From Prochlorococcus sp. AG-363-A03 (GTDB taxonomy: Bacteria; Cyanobacteriota; Cyanobacteriia; PCC-6307; Cyanobiaceae), in the NCBI GenBank assembly GCA_003280445.1, contig QCEW01000016.1:1-32667 (forward strand): a DNA stretch of 32,667 nt. The letters are read 5' to 3'. The translations under genes and the position numbers were made by a program. Shown here in pieces: positions 5,493 to 15,167 of the stretch. Below the pieces are notes generated by a model, which did not search any database, was not told the origin of the DNA, and was given only the letters and a program-made list of their open reading frames with translations. Every line of letters begins with the position of its first letter. Position 1 is the first letter of the stretch.

Positions 5493-6632
5493 GGTAGGCC
5501 AAATTGACCTTATGGTCTTTAAAACATTCAATGCTTCTTTTTTTCTAGACAAAGCATCTTTATTTTTCAAGAGATACGTAACGTGACCAAGTTTCCTTCC
5601 TTTTTTTTCTTCTTCTTTTTCATACCAATGAACATTCAAGCCAGGAATACTCCTTAAATCATCCAACCTCTGGCTGAGTGTTATTGGATAGTTACTTTGC
5701 AAACCAAGCAAATTTGCCATTAAAGCGCCATTAACAAGCATTTCAGGCATGGGGACATTAATCCCAGATGTTATACATATTTGTTGGTCAAACTGGCTAC
5801 TACTACAAGCATCTATAGAGAAATGACCTGAGTTATGAGTCCTTGGAGCTATCTCATTTACGAGTACTCCTTCAGATCCATAGAAAAATTCAATAGCAAT
5901 AACTCCAACATAGTCCAACTCCGCAAGCAACGAAGATACTATATTTCTCACCATGAGATCAACATCATGATTGATATCCGCAGGAGCAAGGACCCAATCG
6001 CATACTTGTTTAGATTGATATGTCTCTACGATTGGCAAACTACGTACAACGCCATTTTGATCCCTACTGGAAACAATAGATAATTCCTTTTCAAAGGGAA
6101 CCCATTTCTCCAACATCCACTGTACTTCTGTTTCAATTGACAGAAATTCTTGAAGTTGCTTTGGGTTTTTAATGATTTTAGTCCCTTTTCCGTCATACCC
6201 ACCTTTGGCAGCTTTTGCCATCAATGGAAATCCCCAATCTGCAGGGAGATCAATATCTGAGGATTTCTTTATAGGTATAGGCAACCAGTCAGGACAAGGG
6301 ATATCAAGACTATTTAATAGTTCTCTTTGGTTGATTTTATTAATTAAAGGTCTTATTGATTGAAGTCTAGGAACAAAAGAAACTCCGTTATTTTCAAGAG
6401 AAAGTAAACTTGAAATATCAATCCATTCATTCTCAAAAGTAATCAAGCAAGACTTTTCAGCAAGAAGTTTTGTACCCACAGGATTAGTTGGATCATGCAA
6501 AATGACCTGATTTGCCTTTTTAGCAGCAGGATCAGTTTTTGCTGCCGTCTGAACAACAACATCAACATCTCTTTTCTTCCCAGCCTCAACTAGAAGCATC
6601 GCCAGCTGTCCTCCGCCCACGACCCCAATCAT
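5487..6632 (-). CDS. purK: N5-carboxyaminoimidazole ribonucleotide synthase
   Basis: ATP-grasp enzyme of purine synthesis. It carboxylates 5-aminoimidazole ribonucleotide with bicarbonate and ATP in the cytoplasm, giving the substrate of PurE. The 381 residues are family length. An N-terminal dinucleotide-like loop (IGVVGGGQLAMLL, 2-14) opens the protein. Then come the ATP-grasp lid with KAAKGGYDGKGT (about 138-149) and the metal/ATP site with NEIAPRTHNSGH (about 258-269), all typical of PurK. The start is ATG at 6632, immediately before the motif. It is transcribed away from aroB across a 285-bp gap and shares no operon with other pur genes here. Confidence 0.95.
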   Translation of the reverse strand: MIGVVGGGQLAMLLVEAGKKRDVDVVVQTAAKTDPAAKKANQVILHDPTNPVGTKLLAEKSCLITFENEWIDISSLLSLENNGVSFVPRLQSIRPLINKINQRELLNSLDIPCPDWLPIPIKKSSDIDLPADWGFPLMAKAAKGGYDGKGTKIIKNPKQLQEFLSIETEVQWMLEKWVPFEKELSIVSSRDQNGVVRSLPIVETYQSKQVCDWVLAPADINHDVDLMVRNIVSSLLAELDYVGVIAIEFFYGSEGVLVNEIAPRTHNSGHFSIDACSSSQFDQQICITSGINVPMPEMLVNGALMANLLGLQSNYPITLSQRLDDLRSIPGLNVHWYEKEEEKKGRKLGHVTYLLKNKDALSRKKEALNVLKTIRSIWPTS

Positions 6633-6917
6633 TTAGTTAAATCCTCATTTTTAGCGTTCTGCTCACTTGCAGGCAAATAACAAAATCGCAAACAAACAAA
6701 TAAAAACAATGTATGAAGTGTGATTTTAATAAAAACATCCTTAATTCACAACCCAAAGAATATTGCACTATGTGATTATTTTGATCCCGCTATAAATACT
6801 GAACGTATACGAATACATATCATTTACTGATGAAATGAGTTCGTCAACCATATAATTACTTCTACATTTTGATGATTTAAGGTAATAAACCATCAAAAAT
6901 CTTATATCCTCAAAACT
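6633..6917. promoter_or_regulatory. Divergent intergenic region between purK and aroB
   Basis: This 285-bp gap must hold the promoters of both genes. TATAAAT near 6790-6797 and a GTATAC near 6805 are -10-like sites on the aroB side. I see no clear operator, riboswitch or small gene. Confidence 0.4.
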
Positions 6918-8024
6918 GTGAATAAAGACAATCTCCATATTAATGTCTCTCTAACTAGCAACCCATACGAAATAGTTATTGGAAAAAATTGTATTGAATG
7001 CATTGGAGATGAGCTATCCAATATTGGTTTTCGAGAAGGACTAAAAGTACTAGTCGTATCTAATAAGGAAATCTCTGATCACTATGGTGATTGCATAATT
7101 AAAAGTCTGATTAAAAGTAAATTCAATCCAAAACTCTTAATAATAAAAGCAGGTGAAGACCAAAAAAATCAATCATCTATAGATTTAATCCACGATGCGG
7201 CATATGAAGGGAGATTAGAAAGAGGATCGTTAATGATTGCTCTTGGAGGTGGAGTAATTGGAGACATGACTGGTTTTGCTGCTGCTACTTGGTTGCGTGG
7301 AATTCATGTAGTCCAAATCCCTACAACATTACTTGCCATGGTTGATGCTTCTATTGGTGGTAAAACGGGCATAAATCATTCGAAAGGTAAAAATCTTATA
7401 GGTGCTTTTCATCAACCCAAATTGGTCTTAATAGACCCTAAAACATTATTTACGCTCCCTTCACGAGAGTTCAAAGCAGGTATGGCTGAAATAATAAAGT
7501 ATGGAGTTATATCAGACCTAGAACTATTCGAACTTCTAGAGAGACAAGATAGCATTTCTAATTTTTCAAACATAAAAGAAAAACTACTAATAGAAATAAT
7601 TAAGCGTTCTGCTAAATCTAAAGCAGAAATTGTTGTTAAGGATGAAAAGGAAAGTGGAGTTAGAGCATTTTTAAATTATGGACATACATTTGGCCACGTT
7701 ATAGAAAATCTTTGTGGTTATGGAAAATGGCTTCATGGAGAGGCAGTAGCGATGGGGATGGTTGCAGTCGGTCAGTTAGCGGTTGAAAGAGGACTATGGA
7801 CAGACATTGACGCAAAAAGACAGAAACGATTAATAGAGAAAGCAGGTTTACCCTCTAAGTGGCCCAACCTTGAAATAGAAAGTGTTCTGAGCTCACTTCA
7901 AGGAGATAAGAAAGTTAAAAACGGCAAAGTCAGTTTTGTTATGCCTTTAAAAATTGGTGATGTAAAATTATTTAATAATATATCTAATAAAGAAATACAC
8001 GAATGCTTGCAAAAAATTAGCTAA
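6918..8024 (+). CDS. aroB: 3-dehydroquinate synthase
   Basis: Second step of the shikimate pathway: it converts DAHP to 3-dehydroquinate using NAD+ and a divalent metal in the cytoplasm. 368 residues, normal for the family. The NAD-binding ALGGGVIGDMTGFAA is at about 108-122, the substrate loop with DASIGGKTGIN at 143-153, and metal ligands E191 (AGMAEIIKYG), H256 (NYGHTFGH) and H273 (LHGEAVAMG) are all present. The start is GTG at 6918; no in-frame ATG lies between it and the first conserved strand. Its last 8 bases overlap the end of the convergent methyltransferase gene. Confidence 0.96.
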   Translation: MNKDNLHINVSLTSNPYEIVIGKNCIECIGDELSNIGFREGLKVLVVSNKEISDHYGDCIIKSLIKSKFNPKLLIIKAGEDQKNQSSIDLIHDAAYEGRLERGSLMIALGGGVIGDMTGFAAATWLRGIHVVQIPTTLLAMVDASIGGKTGINHSKGKNLIGAFHQPKLVLIDPKTLFTLPSREFKAGMAEIIKYGVISDLELFELLERQDSISNFSNIKEKLLIEIIKRSAKSKAEIVVKDEKESGVRAFLNYGHTFGHVIENLCGYGKWLHGEAVAMGMVAVGQLAVERGLWTDIDAKRQKRLIEKAGLPSKWPNLEIESVLSSLQGDKKVKNGKVSFVMPLKIGDVKLFNNISNKEIHECLQKIS

Positions 8025-9219
8025 TAGGCTCTTCAAGAAAACGTTTTCCTAAAATCAGATCATTACTATTATCCTTTTGAAACGCCATCCACCTAAAGTC
8101 ACCAAGACCCATTGGATCAACTAGCCTCAATAATGACTCTCTTCGATTTAATGCGGCAGATAGATCATTACTACTTATATTTTGAAGAGAATATAAAAAT
8201 GTTGAAAGTCCCAAGGCCAAGAGGGCTTGGCCTTGCCTAGTCTCACCCATAAACTTCCATCCGTTAGTTAGAGCATAATTAATTGTTGATTCAATACATA
8301 AATGTGCTGTCAAATCACACAAGCCAGCATCTTTTAAAAGATTAGGAGTTGCTACTTGATCTCTATAGGAAATAAGAGTACCGTCATTTCTCATTGCGTT
8401 GTAATAGCGCTTCGATTCCATCGCATAATCGACAATTAATAATGAGCCATTAATTAAAACTTTAGACAATTTTGCTAACCAACTCTGCACATCACAATGC
8501 CATTCAGTCACCCATCTATCACAAATATGCTTTGGTGGAAACTCAATCTTTAAAAGACTGTTAGATTCTTCCAAAAATTCAATAATCTCAGAAGTAGGCT
8601 TGAGGTCAACAAATTCCAAAAAATATACATCATTTATTTTTTTCAAAGAAACTCCTTGCCTAAAAACTTTACTACCGCTAAAAATCAACCTCTCTACGGG
8701 GAATGCATCCAAAACTTCATTAGCAATAATTACACCATTTACTGGTCTTAAAATGAGATCTTCGATGTTACTCCAGCGACAATTTACATCCTTTAAATTA
8801 TTAACTACTTTTTCTTGGCGTCTTCTCATACCAAAATTCAATTCAACTAGAATAAGCTCAATTTTATTAGTTAAAGCAGGTGCGATTTCAACAATTTCCA
8901 TTATCAAATCTCTTGATAGTGTCCCCTCACCCGGACCAATCTCAATAATAGAAAATAATTCAGAATCAATTTTAGATTTTTCTAGATCGAGAAGCCAATC
9001 AACAACTTGAATAGCTAATAAACGTGCAAAATCATTACTCAAAGACGGTGAAGTGCAAAAGTCTCCACTCTTACCAATTTTCAATTTTCCAGTTGCATAA
9101 AATCCATTTTCAGGATCGTTTAAAACTAAATCCATATATTCGTAGAAACTAATTGAACCGCCTCTATTTACGATTCGGTCAATTAACCATTCGGGACATC
9201 TCGCGATCGGGTCAATCAT
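8017..9219 (-). CDS. SAM-dependent methyltransferase of the MidA/NDUFAF7 family (COG1565)
   Basis: 400-residue protein. The family signature is clear: an N-terminal region with FYEYMDLVLNDPENGFYA (25-42), the SAM loop IIEIGPGEGTLSRDL (91-105), and ANEVLDAFPVERL (about 165-177). Eukaryotic relatives (NDUFAF7/MidA) methylate an arginine of a complex I subunit during assembly. Whether the cyanobacterial member acts on NDH-1 is inference. It is cytosolic with no signal peptide. Start is ATG at 9219, 32 bp from the divergent TPM-domain gene. The 3' end overlaps aroB. Confidence 0.88.
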   Translation of the reverse strand: MIDPIARCPEWLIDRIVNRGGSISFYEYMDLVLNDPENGFYATGKLKIGKSGDFCTSPSLSNDFARLLAIQVVDWLLDLEKSKIDSELFSIIEIGPGEGTLSRDLIMEIVEIAPALTNKIELILVELNFGMRRRQEKVVNNLKDVNCRWSNIEDLILRPVNGVIIANEVLDAFPVERLIFSGSKVFRQGVSLKKINDVYFLEFVDLKPTSEIIEFLEESNSLLKIEFPPKHICDRWVTEWHCDVQSWLAKLSKVLINGSLLIVDYAMESKRYYNAMRNDGTLISYRDQVATPNLLKDAGLCDLTAHLCIESTINYALTNGWKFMGETRQGQALLALGLSTFLYSLQNISSNDLSAALNRRESLLRLVDPMGLGDFRWMAFQKDNSNDLILGKRFLEEPIS

Positions 9220-9251
9220 GATGGAGAATACTTTCAGACAAAATCAAGCAA

Positions 9252-10055
9252 ATGCTGAAGAAATCATTTAAGAGAGCCATGATTTTTTGCATGGGACTAT
9301 TAATAATGTTTTCAATGGTAGGGAGTGCATATGCTTACGATAATCCTGAATTATTACCAAAAGAACAAACACCCATAATTGATCTTGCAAAAACTCTGAG
9401 TGAGAAACAAAGATTAGACTTGGAGAACTCACTTAATTCATATGAACAAGAAACTGGGTGGAAGATAAGGGTTTTATCTCAATATGAGAAAACCCCCGGT
9501 TTAGCAGTCAAAGACTATTGGAATCTTGATGAAACAAGTTTACTTATAATCGCTGATCCAAGAGGCGGGAATTTGCTAAGTTTTAATGTGGGAGATGCAT
9601 ATTTTGCACTAATGCCAAGAATATTTTGGGTAGAATTACAAACTAGGTTTGGCAATCAATTTTACGTAAGAGATAATGGTGAGGACGGTGCAATCTTGGC
9701 TTCGATACAGGCAGTGGAGACCTGTTTAGACCGTGGTGGTTGTGAAGTTGTACCTGGCTTGCCCCAAGAACAATGGCAATGGACTTTATTAACCTCTTTA
9801 CTGGGTGGAATTATTGCAGGTTTTGCCGCCTCCCCAAGAAAAGAAAGTGAATCATTTTCAATAGGATGGCTTTTGCTCCTTTCCCCGCTTTGGATAATGC
9901 TATTTGGAATTTTTGGTATTGCCCCTGTGGTAACAAGAACCAATGACATTTTGCCTTTAATGAGAAATATTTTGGGATTCATAGGTTCTGCAATTGGTGC
10001 TTATTTGATTGCAGAAAGAAAATTTAAGGATCCTAATTTAAATAAGCAAAGTTAA
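9252..10055 (+). CDS. TPM-domain protein, lumenal and membrane-anchored
   Basis: 267 residues. A signal peptide (basic MLKKSFKR, hydrophobic core 10-22, cleavage likely after SAYA at 28) leads to a TPM domain (about 30-165) with LLPKEQTPIIDLAKTLS, GWKIRVLSQYEKTPG and ADPRGGNLLSFNVG. Three hydrophobic helices follow (about 177-193, 203-225, 235-253). The domain resembles that of plant thylakoid-lumen TPM proteins such as TLP15 and TLP18.3; the cyanobacterial relative Psb32 protects and repairs photosystem II. A lumenal photosystem role is therefore likely but not proven, and the added membrane helices differ from the plant lumenal forms. It converges on the metallophosphoesterase gene, 38 bp apart. 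Confidence 0.8.
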   Translation: MLKKSFKRAMIFCMGLLIMFSMVGSAYAYDNPELLPKEQTPIIDLAKTLSEKQRLDLENSLNSYEQETGWKIRVLSQYEKTPGLAVKDYWNLDETSLLIIADPRGGNLLSFNVGDAYFALMPRIFWVELQTRFGNQFYVRDNGEDGAILASIQAVETCLDRGGCEVVPGLPQEQWQWTLLTSLLGGIIAGFAASPRKESESFSIGWLLLLSPLWIMLFGIFGIAPVVTRTNDILPLMRNILGFIGSAIGAYLIAERKFKDPNLNKQS

Positions 10056-10093
10056 AATCCATTGAGTTTGAAGAGAATAAAATCTACTGAATA

Positions 10094-10984
10094 CTAGTTT
10101 TTTTGATTTAATAAGATCTCTTTATATGCGATTGAGGCATCATTCCTAAACCATCTATGCGATGCATGGACAAGCTTTCCATTAGAGAACTCAACCCAAG
10201 AGAAATGGCATAAATTCTCGCCTGCAGAATCAATACCTCTTCTTGGGACACAAGCTGCATTTAAATATGAAGTCCCCCATAAATCTTGAGCAAAAGTTTT
10301 TCTAGTTCGATTTCCCCCAATTCTTAATTGATGATGAGTGTGGCCAAAAACGACTAATTCTGGAACCCTAAATTTACGAATTTGATCAATAGCGATACCA
10401 AGATCTTTATCTCCCCAATCCATTGATGGCAATTTCCAATCTCTTCCACAAAGGCTAGAAGACTCTGATCCGAGACCAACTGGCCCCGAATGAGCAAGTA
10501 TTAATAAAGGAAACTCTATTGGTGCAGACTTAGCGGCAGAAACAATCCTGAAGACAGATTCATCAAGGCTGACCTCACCGAATACAGACTTAACTTCTTG
10601 TGTTAAGAAAAACCCTCCCCCACCACTGCAAGGTCTCGCGCCTACAACAGAAAGTTCATTTAATGCCCATTTTGATAAATCCCATGAACAATTCTTTTCA
10701 CCTAACAAATCCAACTGGGCTTTTAAAACATCACCTGATCCGTCTCTCCCTCTATCATGATTTCCAAGTATTACTGAAGTAGGAATAGAAATTTTATTTA
10801 TTGCCCGAACAATTCTTAAATCACCATCGGACAAGTCGCCAACAAATAAAACACCATCAGGATTTAGTTCCAAAAGCAGATCCAGATCATCCTGACTCCA
10901 TGACCCATGTAAATCCCCAGCAATAGCAATTCGGATATCTGTCAGATTTTTTTGGAAATTAACCTCTATACTGCCCCAACACAT
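10094..10984 (-). CDS. Metallophosphoesterase, TIGR04168-like
   Basis: Calcineurin-like phosphoesterase of 296 residues with the full metal-site set: D24/H26 (AGDLHG), D50 (FVGDLSDGD), N75/H76 (LGNHDRG) and a late GHTHH. Substrate unknown; the length and order fit the cyanobacterial/plastid TIGR04168 group. There is no signal peptide, so it is cytosolic. The ATG at 10984 shares a base with the TTG start of divergent nadA. No in-frame Met lies between it and the first metal motif, so a later start is unlikely. Confidence 0.85.
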   Translation of the reverse strand: MCWGSIEVNFQKNLTDIRIAIAGDLHGSWSQDDLDLLLELNPDGVLFVGDLSDGDLRIVRAINKISIPTSVILGNHDRGRDGSGDVLKAQLDLLGEKNCSWDLSKWALNELSVVGARPCSGGGGFFLTQEVKSVFGEVSLDESVFRIVSAAKSAPIEFPLLILAHSGPVGLGSESSSLCGRDWKLPSMDWGDKDLGIAIDQIRKFRVPELVVFGHTHHQLRIGGNRTRKTFAQDLWGTSYLNAACVPRRGIDSAGENLCHFSWVEFSNGKLVHASHRWFRNDASIAYKEILLNQKN

Positions 10985-11970
10985 TGAATTGGAAACTAAT
11001 TACTACTGTTTCCTATTACAAGACTGATATATCGGTCTCAAATAAAAGCAAAAATCTCATTGATGAGATCAAATTTTTGCGTAAAAAAAGAAATGCAATA
11101 ATTCTTGCTCATTACTATCAAGAGCCTGCGATACAAGATATTGCAGACTTTATTGGGGATTCTCTTGAACTATCCAGAAAAGCCTCTGAGACTAATGCAG
11201 ATGTCATTGTTTTTTGTGGCGTTCATTTCATGGCTGAGACAGCAAAGATCTTGTGCCCAAATAAGACTGTTCTTCTTCCTGATTTTGATGCTGGATGCAC
11301 ACTTGCTGATGATTGCCAACCTGATGACTTCCAAAAATTCCTAGACAAACATCCTGATCATTTTGCTATCAGCTATATAAATTGCAGTGCGGCAGTAAAA
11401 GCAAAAAGTGACCTGATTTGTACAAGTAGTAACGCAGTTGATCTAGTGAATAAATTACCCAAAGATCTACCAATTTTATTTTCACCAGATAGGAATCTTG
11501 GTAGATGGGTTGAACGTCAGAGCGGCCGAAAATTAACTTTATGGCCTGGGAGATGTCTAGTACATGAGACTTTTAGTGAAGAATCTCTTATAAAATTAAA
11601 AATAAAGAACCCAACCGCTGAAGTTCTTGCCCACCCAGAATGTCAAGAAAATCTATTAGATTTGGCAGATTACATTGGTTCAACAAGCAAACTACTGAAT
11701 TACTCTCGAAAAAGTGAAAATGATAAATTCATCGTTCTCACAGAGCCAGGAATAATTCATCAAATGAGATTAACAGACCCTTTTAAGACTTATATCGAAG
11801 TCCCTGGACTAGATGGGTGTAGTTGCAATGAATGTCCATATATGAGAATGAATACTCTAGAAAAAGTATTAAATTGTCTAAAAGACATGAATCCAGAGTT
11901 ACATATGGACGAAGACATTAGATCAATGGCCTACAAGCCACTGAAAAAGATGCTCGATATGAGCAATTAA
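10984..11970 (+). CDS. nadA: Quinolinate synthase A
   Basis: Iron-sulfur enzyme condensing iminoaspartate and dihydroxyacetone phosphate to quinolinate in de novo NAD synthesis. 328 residues. Motifs present are LAHYYQ (41-46), DFIGDSLELSR (55-65), CGVHFMAETAKIL (78-90), TSSNAV and CNECPYMRMNTL. The three expected [4Fe-4S] ligands are best assigned to C105 (DAGCTL), C191 (PGRCLVHE) and C284 (CPYM). The start must be TTG at 10984: the only other in-frame candidate (TTG at 11077) would remove residues just before the first conserved motif. Eight bases separate it from the DUF1543 gene that follows, probably co-transcribed. Confidence 0.94.
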   Translation: MNWKLITTVSYYKTDISVSNKSKNLIDEIKFLRKKRNAIILAHYYQEPAIQDIADFIGDSLELSRKASETNADVIVFCGVHFMAETAKILCPNKTVLLPDFDAGCTLADDCQPDDFQKFLDKHPDHFAISYINCSAAVKAKSDLICTSSNAVDLVNKLPKDLPILFSPDRNLGRWVERQSGRKLTLWPGRCLVHETFSEESLIKLKIKNPTAEVLAHPECQENLLDLADYIGSTSKLLNYSRKSENDKFIVLTEPGIIHQMRLTDPFKTYIEVPGLDGCSCNECPYMRMNTLEKVLNCLKDMNPELHMDEDIRSMAYKPLKKMLDMSN

Positions 11971-11978
11971 AATAGGTG

Positions 11979-12533
11979 ATGAATTTATCCCTTTTTATTG
12001 TTGTTTTAGGGGGAAGAAGTCTAAAAAGTAATATTGAGATACATGATGTAAGATGGGTTATAGGAGAATCACTTGAGGATACATTTCCGGAGCTTAGACA
12101 ACAATGGTTAGGGAAAATTAGCGGACTTCATATTGATAGTTATAAATCTATTAAATATGTAGAAGGATACGAAATAGTCATTTCTAAATCTAATAAAAAT
12201 GATTTAAATTGTCTTAAAAAAGAAGAATTAACACTTTGGTTTGTTAATTTAGGTGGATACAATCCAAAAAAGATGTATGAAGAACACGAATTCAATCTAA
12301 TTGTCGCCAAAACAGCTATTGAGGCTAAGAAAAAAGCAAAAAAAAATTGGGAAGCAAATTTAAAAAATAAACATAATGATGATTACTCTGCTCTAAATTA
12401 TTTGGAACTAGTTGACGATTTGCATCCTATTAAAATAAAGAATTGGGAAATAAGTCTAATACCAGATCCTGAAAAAAGGAATGAAGAACTTATTCCTGAC
12501 TGGTATGGATATAGAAGAATTGATAAGTTATAG
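11979..12533 (+). CDS. DUF1543 family protein
   Basis: 184 residues from the ATG at 11979; a GTG at 11976 directly before it would add one residue. The N-terminal half has the DUF1543 signature, LFIVVLGGRSLKSNIEIHDV, then WVIGESLEDTFPELR and LHIDSYKSI. The second half has a matching pattern (LWFVNLGGYNP, then AKTAIEAKKKAKKNW), suggesting two related halves. It is cytosolic with no known function. It lies 8 bp after nadA on the same strand, and its stop codon directly abuts that of the convergent ctpA-like gene. Confidence 0.8.
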   Translation: MNLSLFIVVLGGRSLKSNIEIHDVRWVIGESLEDTFPELRQQWLGKISGLHIDSYKSIKYVEGYEIVISKSNKNDLNCLKKEELTLWFVNLGGYNPKKMYEEHEFNLIVAKTAIEAKKKAKKNWEANLKNKHNDDYSALNYLELVDDLHPIKIKNWEISLIPDPEKRNEELIPDWYGYRRIDKL

Positions 12534-13838
12534 CTATTTTTTTAGAGCATAGCCTAAATTAGACTTTAGGGGGTTATAAGAGTTTTTATTACTTTCAACT
12601 CTAAACTTTCTAAGTAATATTTTTTCAGCCGCTAAATATTGACTATCTTTTAAAGTTCCTAGATCCGAATTTGTAAATTTATTTTTATCATTTAACAAAA
12701 GATCTACTCTAATATCAGGCTCTATTCCATTTTCATTAATATCTTTACCACTTGGTGTTAAATATTTAGCGACCGTAACTGTTAGGCCTGAGCCATCAGG
12801 AAGAGACCTGACAGACTGAACTAGACCTTTACCAAAAGTCTTTTTCCCAACCAATACCCCTCTTTTATTATCTTTAATTGCTCCAGAGAGAATTTCACTA
12901 GCACTTGCAGATCCTTCATCAATTAAAACGACAACTGGTCTGTTAGTTAGAGCTCTACTTTTTGCTTTCCTAATATCAGTAATACCATCTTTTGTTTTAG
13001 TGCTAACAATAATTCCTGTATTTATCCATTGCCTAGCTATTTCAATGCTTGCCTCAAGCAAACCACCAGGATTACTTCTAAGGTCTAATACATAACCAAA
13101 AGGTTGTTGTTTTTCTAATTTATTAATCGATAAACTCATTTCTTTTGAAGATTTTGCATTAAATTGTTTTAATCTTAGATAGCCAATTTTTGCACCTAAA
13201 ACTGTATTGTTTATTCGACTATCAACTACATTGATTTCAATTTTATCTCGTATTAATAAGAAATTTAATAACTCATCATCTCTAATTATACCTAGTTCAA
13301 CCTTAGTCCCTTTTCTACCTCGAATAAGTTTAACGGTACTATCTATACTCAAACCTTCGATAGGCTTACCATCTATAGATACGATTATATCCTTAGATTT
13401 GATTCCTGCGAGAAAGGCTGGAGTCCCTTCTATTGGTGATACTACAACAATTTTATTAGTTACTTCATCCAGAGAAATTTGAATACCTACGCCCATCAAT
13501 TCGCCGGTTGTATCTATTTTCATTTCATTAAATTCTTTAGGATCTAAAAATCTTGTATAAGGATCATCTAACTCTGTCAACATATCTTTAATAGCAATGT
13601 ATGCATCATCATTATCAAAATATTTAGTTGATAGTATTTCCTTTCTTAATTTAATCCAATCTTCTGCATTATATTTCCCTGAATAGTCCAAGAAGTCTCG
13701 ATATATGATTTGCCATACTTGATCAATAATCTCCTTTGGATTGTTAGTAATCAAAGTAGAGGAATTAGCCTGAAAGGAAAAAGATGGCGAAGGGAAAACG
13801 GCTATTAGTAAACATATTTTTAAAAATCTCTTCAACAT
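12534..13838 (-). CDS. ctpA: C-terminal processing peptidase (S41 family)
   Basis: Serine protease that trims or degrades proteins outside the cytoplasm; the cyanobacterial CtpA matures the D1 subunit of photosystem II. Taken from the ATG at 13838 it has 434 residues with a signal peptide (MLKRFLKICLLIAVFPSPSFS). The frame is open to 13871, but that start would bury the signal peptide. A PDZ domain lies at about 110-200 (LMGVGIQISLDE, VDPI-type core, SIDGKPIEGL). The peptidase core has LDLRSNPGGLL and the catalytic Ser312 (DEGSASASEIL) and Lys337 (GKKTFGKG), 25 apart as expected. Several paralogues exist in cyanobacteria, so the symbol is provisional. Confidence 0.88.
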   Translation of the reverse strand: MLKRFLKICLLIAVFPSPSFSFQANSSTLITNNPKEIIDQVWQIIYRDFLDYSGKYNAEDWIKLRKEILSTKYFDNDDAYIAIKDMLTELDDPYTRFLDPKEFNEMKIDTTGELMGVGIQISLDEVTNKIVVVSPIEGTPAFLAGIKSKDIIVSIDGKPIEGLSIDSTVKLIRGRKGTKVELGIIRDDELLNFLLIRDKIEINVVDSRINNTVLGAKIGYLRLKQFNAKSSKEMSLSINKLEKQQPFGYVLDLRSNPGGLLEASIEIARQWINTGIIVSTKTKDGITDIRKAKSRALTNRPVVVLIDEGSASASEILSGAIKDNKRGVLVGKKTFGKGLVQSVRSLPDGSGLTVTVAKYLTPSGKDINENGIEPDIRVDLLLNDKNKFTNSDLGTLKDSQYLAAEKILLRKFRVESNKNSYNPLKSNLGYALKK

Positions 13839-13891
13839 GATTATCAAATAAATTTTTCTAATAAAGAACAATTAAAATGTATATTTTGTTT

Positions 13892-15115
13892 TTAAGGGTC
13901 TACCCATTTACCATCTTCTTTAATTAAATCAACTAATGCCTGAACACCTTCATCCTCAGGCACCCTCTTAATTTCATCTCTATTCCTATAAAGAGCAATG
14001 GTTCCGACACCTTTACCTACATAACCATAATCAGCATCAGCCATCTCTCCAGGTCCATTAACAATACAACCCATGACTGCTATATCAAGTCCTGTTAAAT
14101 GAACGGTAGCTTCTCTAACTTTTGCCACAACTTCTTCTAAGTTAAATAATGTTCTACCGCAGCTAGGACAACTAATATATTCAACCATAGTTTTTCTTAG
14201 TCCAACAGCTTGCAAAATTGAATATGCAACTGGTATTTCCTTTTCAGGTGCCTCAGTAAGAGAAACTCTAATTGTGTCTCCAATTCCCTCTGATAATAAT
14301 GTTCCGATTCCTACAGTGCTTTTTATTCTTCCATAATCACCATCACCAGCTTCAGTTACACCCAGGTGCAAAGGATAATTAAATCCCTCTTTATCCATAG
14401 TGTCGGCCATCATTCTATAAGCAGCGAGCATAACAGGGGGTCGAGAAGCTTTCATTGAAACTACAATATTGTGAAAGTCTAATGAATCACAAATACGAAT
14501 AAATTCCATAGCTGATTCAACCATCCCAAAAGGTGTATCTCCATATGCAAATAACATTCTCTCTGCTAATGATCCATGATTAACTCCTATTCTAAGTGCC
14601 TTATTTTGCTCTTTTAAAGTATTAACGATAGGTTCGAATTTCTGAGTGATTTTCTCTTTAATTGCTTTTATTTCATCGTCAGCAAATTCAGTTCTATTAG
14701 GGTCAGGTCTTTCAAAAACAAATAATCCAGGGTTGATACGAACTTTATCTACATGCTTTGCAACCTCTAAAGCTATTTTCATCCCATTGTGGTGAACATC
14801 CGCTACCAATGGAACCGGCTGATAAGTACTTGCTAGAAGTTTCTTTATTTCTCCAACAGCTTTTGCACTTGCAAGAGTGGGAACCGTTAATCTAACAATC
14901 TCACATCCTATTTCATGCAATCTTCTGATCGCAGCGGTAGCCCCCTCAATATCCATCGTATCTTCATTAATCATTGACTGAACCCGAACTGGATTATCAC
15001 CACCAATACCAATATCTCCCACCATTACAGTCCTAGTATCTCTACGGATAATTCTGGTGCTATATCGCTGTGAGAGATTATTTTCTTCCATATTCTTTTC
15101 CAGGGTCGCAATCAT
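13892..15115 (-). CDS. ispG: 4-hydroxy-3-methylbut-2-enyl diphosphate synthase (ferredoxin type)
   Basis: Penultimate step of the MEP isoprenoid pathway: it reduces MEcPP to HMBPP using a [4Fe-4S] cluster, with ferredoxin as electron donor in cyanobacteria. 407 residues. TIM-barrel motifs include [11 protein letters not shown] (43-53), LVADVHHNG and [10 protein letters not shown]. Cluster ligands are C316 and C319 (CPSCGRTLF) and C350 ([10 protein letters not shown]), with the coordinating Glu at 357. The start is ATG at 15115; M9 is an alternative. It supplies precursors for the phytol tail and carotenoids. It lies just upstream of the ctpA-like gene on the same strand. Confidence 0.96.
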   Translation of the reverse strand: MIATLEKNMEENNLSQRYSTRIIRRDTRTVMVGDIGIGGDNPVRVQSMINEDTMDIEGATAAIRRLHEIGCEIVRLTVPTLASAKAVGEIKKLLASTYQPVPLVADVHHNGMKIALEVAKHVDKVRINPGLFVFERPDPNRTEFADDEIKAIKEKITQKFEPIVNTLKEQNKALRIGVNHGSLAERMLFAYGDTPFGMVESAMEFIRICDSLDFHNIVVSMKASRPPVMLAAYRMMADTMDKEGFNYPLHLGVTEAGDGDYGRIKSTVGIGTLLSEGIGDTIRVSLTEAPEKEIPVAYSILQAVGLRKTMVEYISCPSCGRTLFNLEEVVAKVREATVHLTGLDIAVMGCIVNGPGEMADADYGYVGKGVGTIALYRNRDEIKRVPEDEGVQALVDLIKEDGKWVDP

Positions 15116-15167
15116 GAGTTAACAATTGAGCCTCTTTAATTAATAAGAATGACATATTTAAGGGCTA

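Noticed and set aside
5303-5497. 64-aa ATG frame
   Set aside because: Overlaps the start-less frame at 5289-5492, which has the more protein-like pattern; kept only as an alternative in that entry.
8600-9010. 136-aa plus-strand frame
   Set aside because: Antisense shadow of the MidA-family methyltransferase, with Ser/Thr-rich composition typical of antisense reading.
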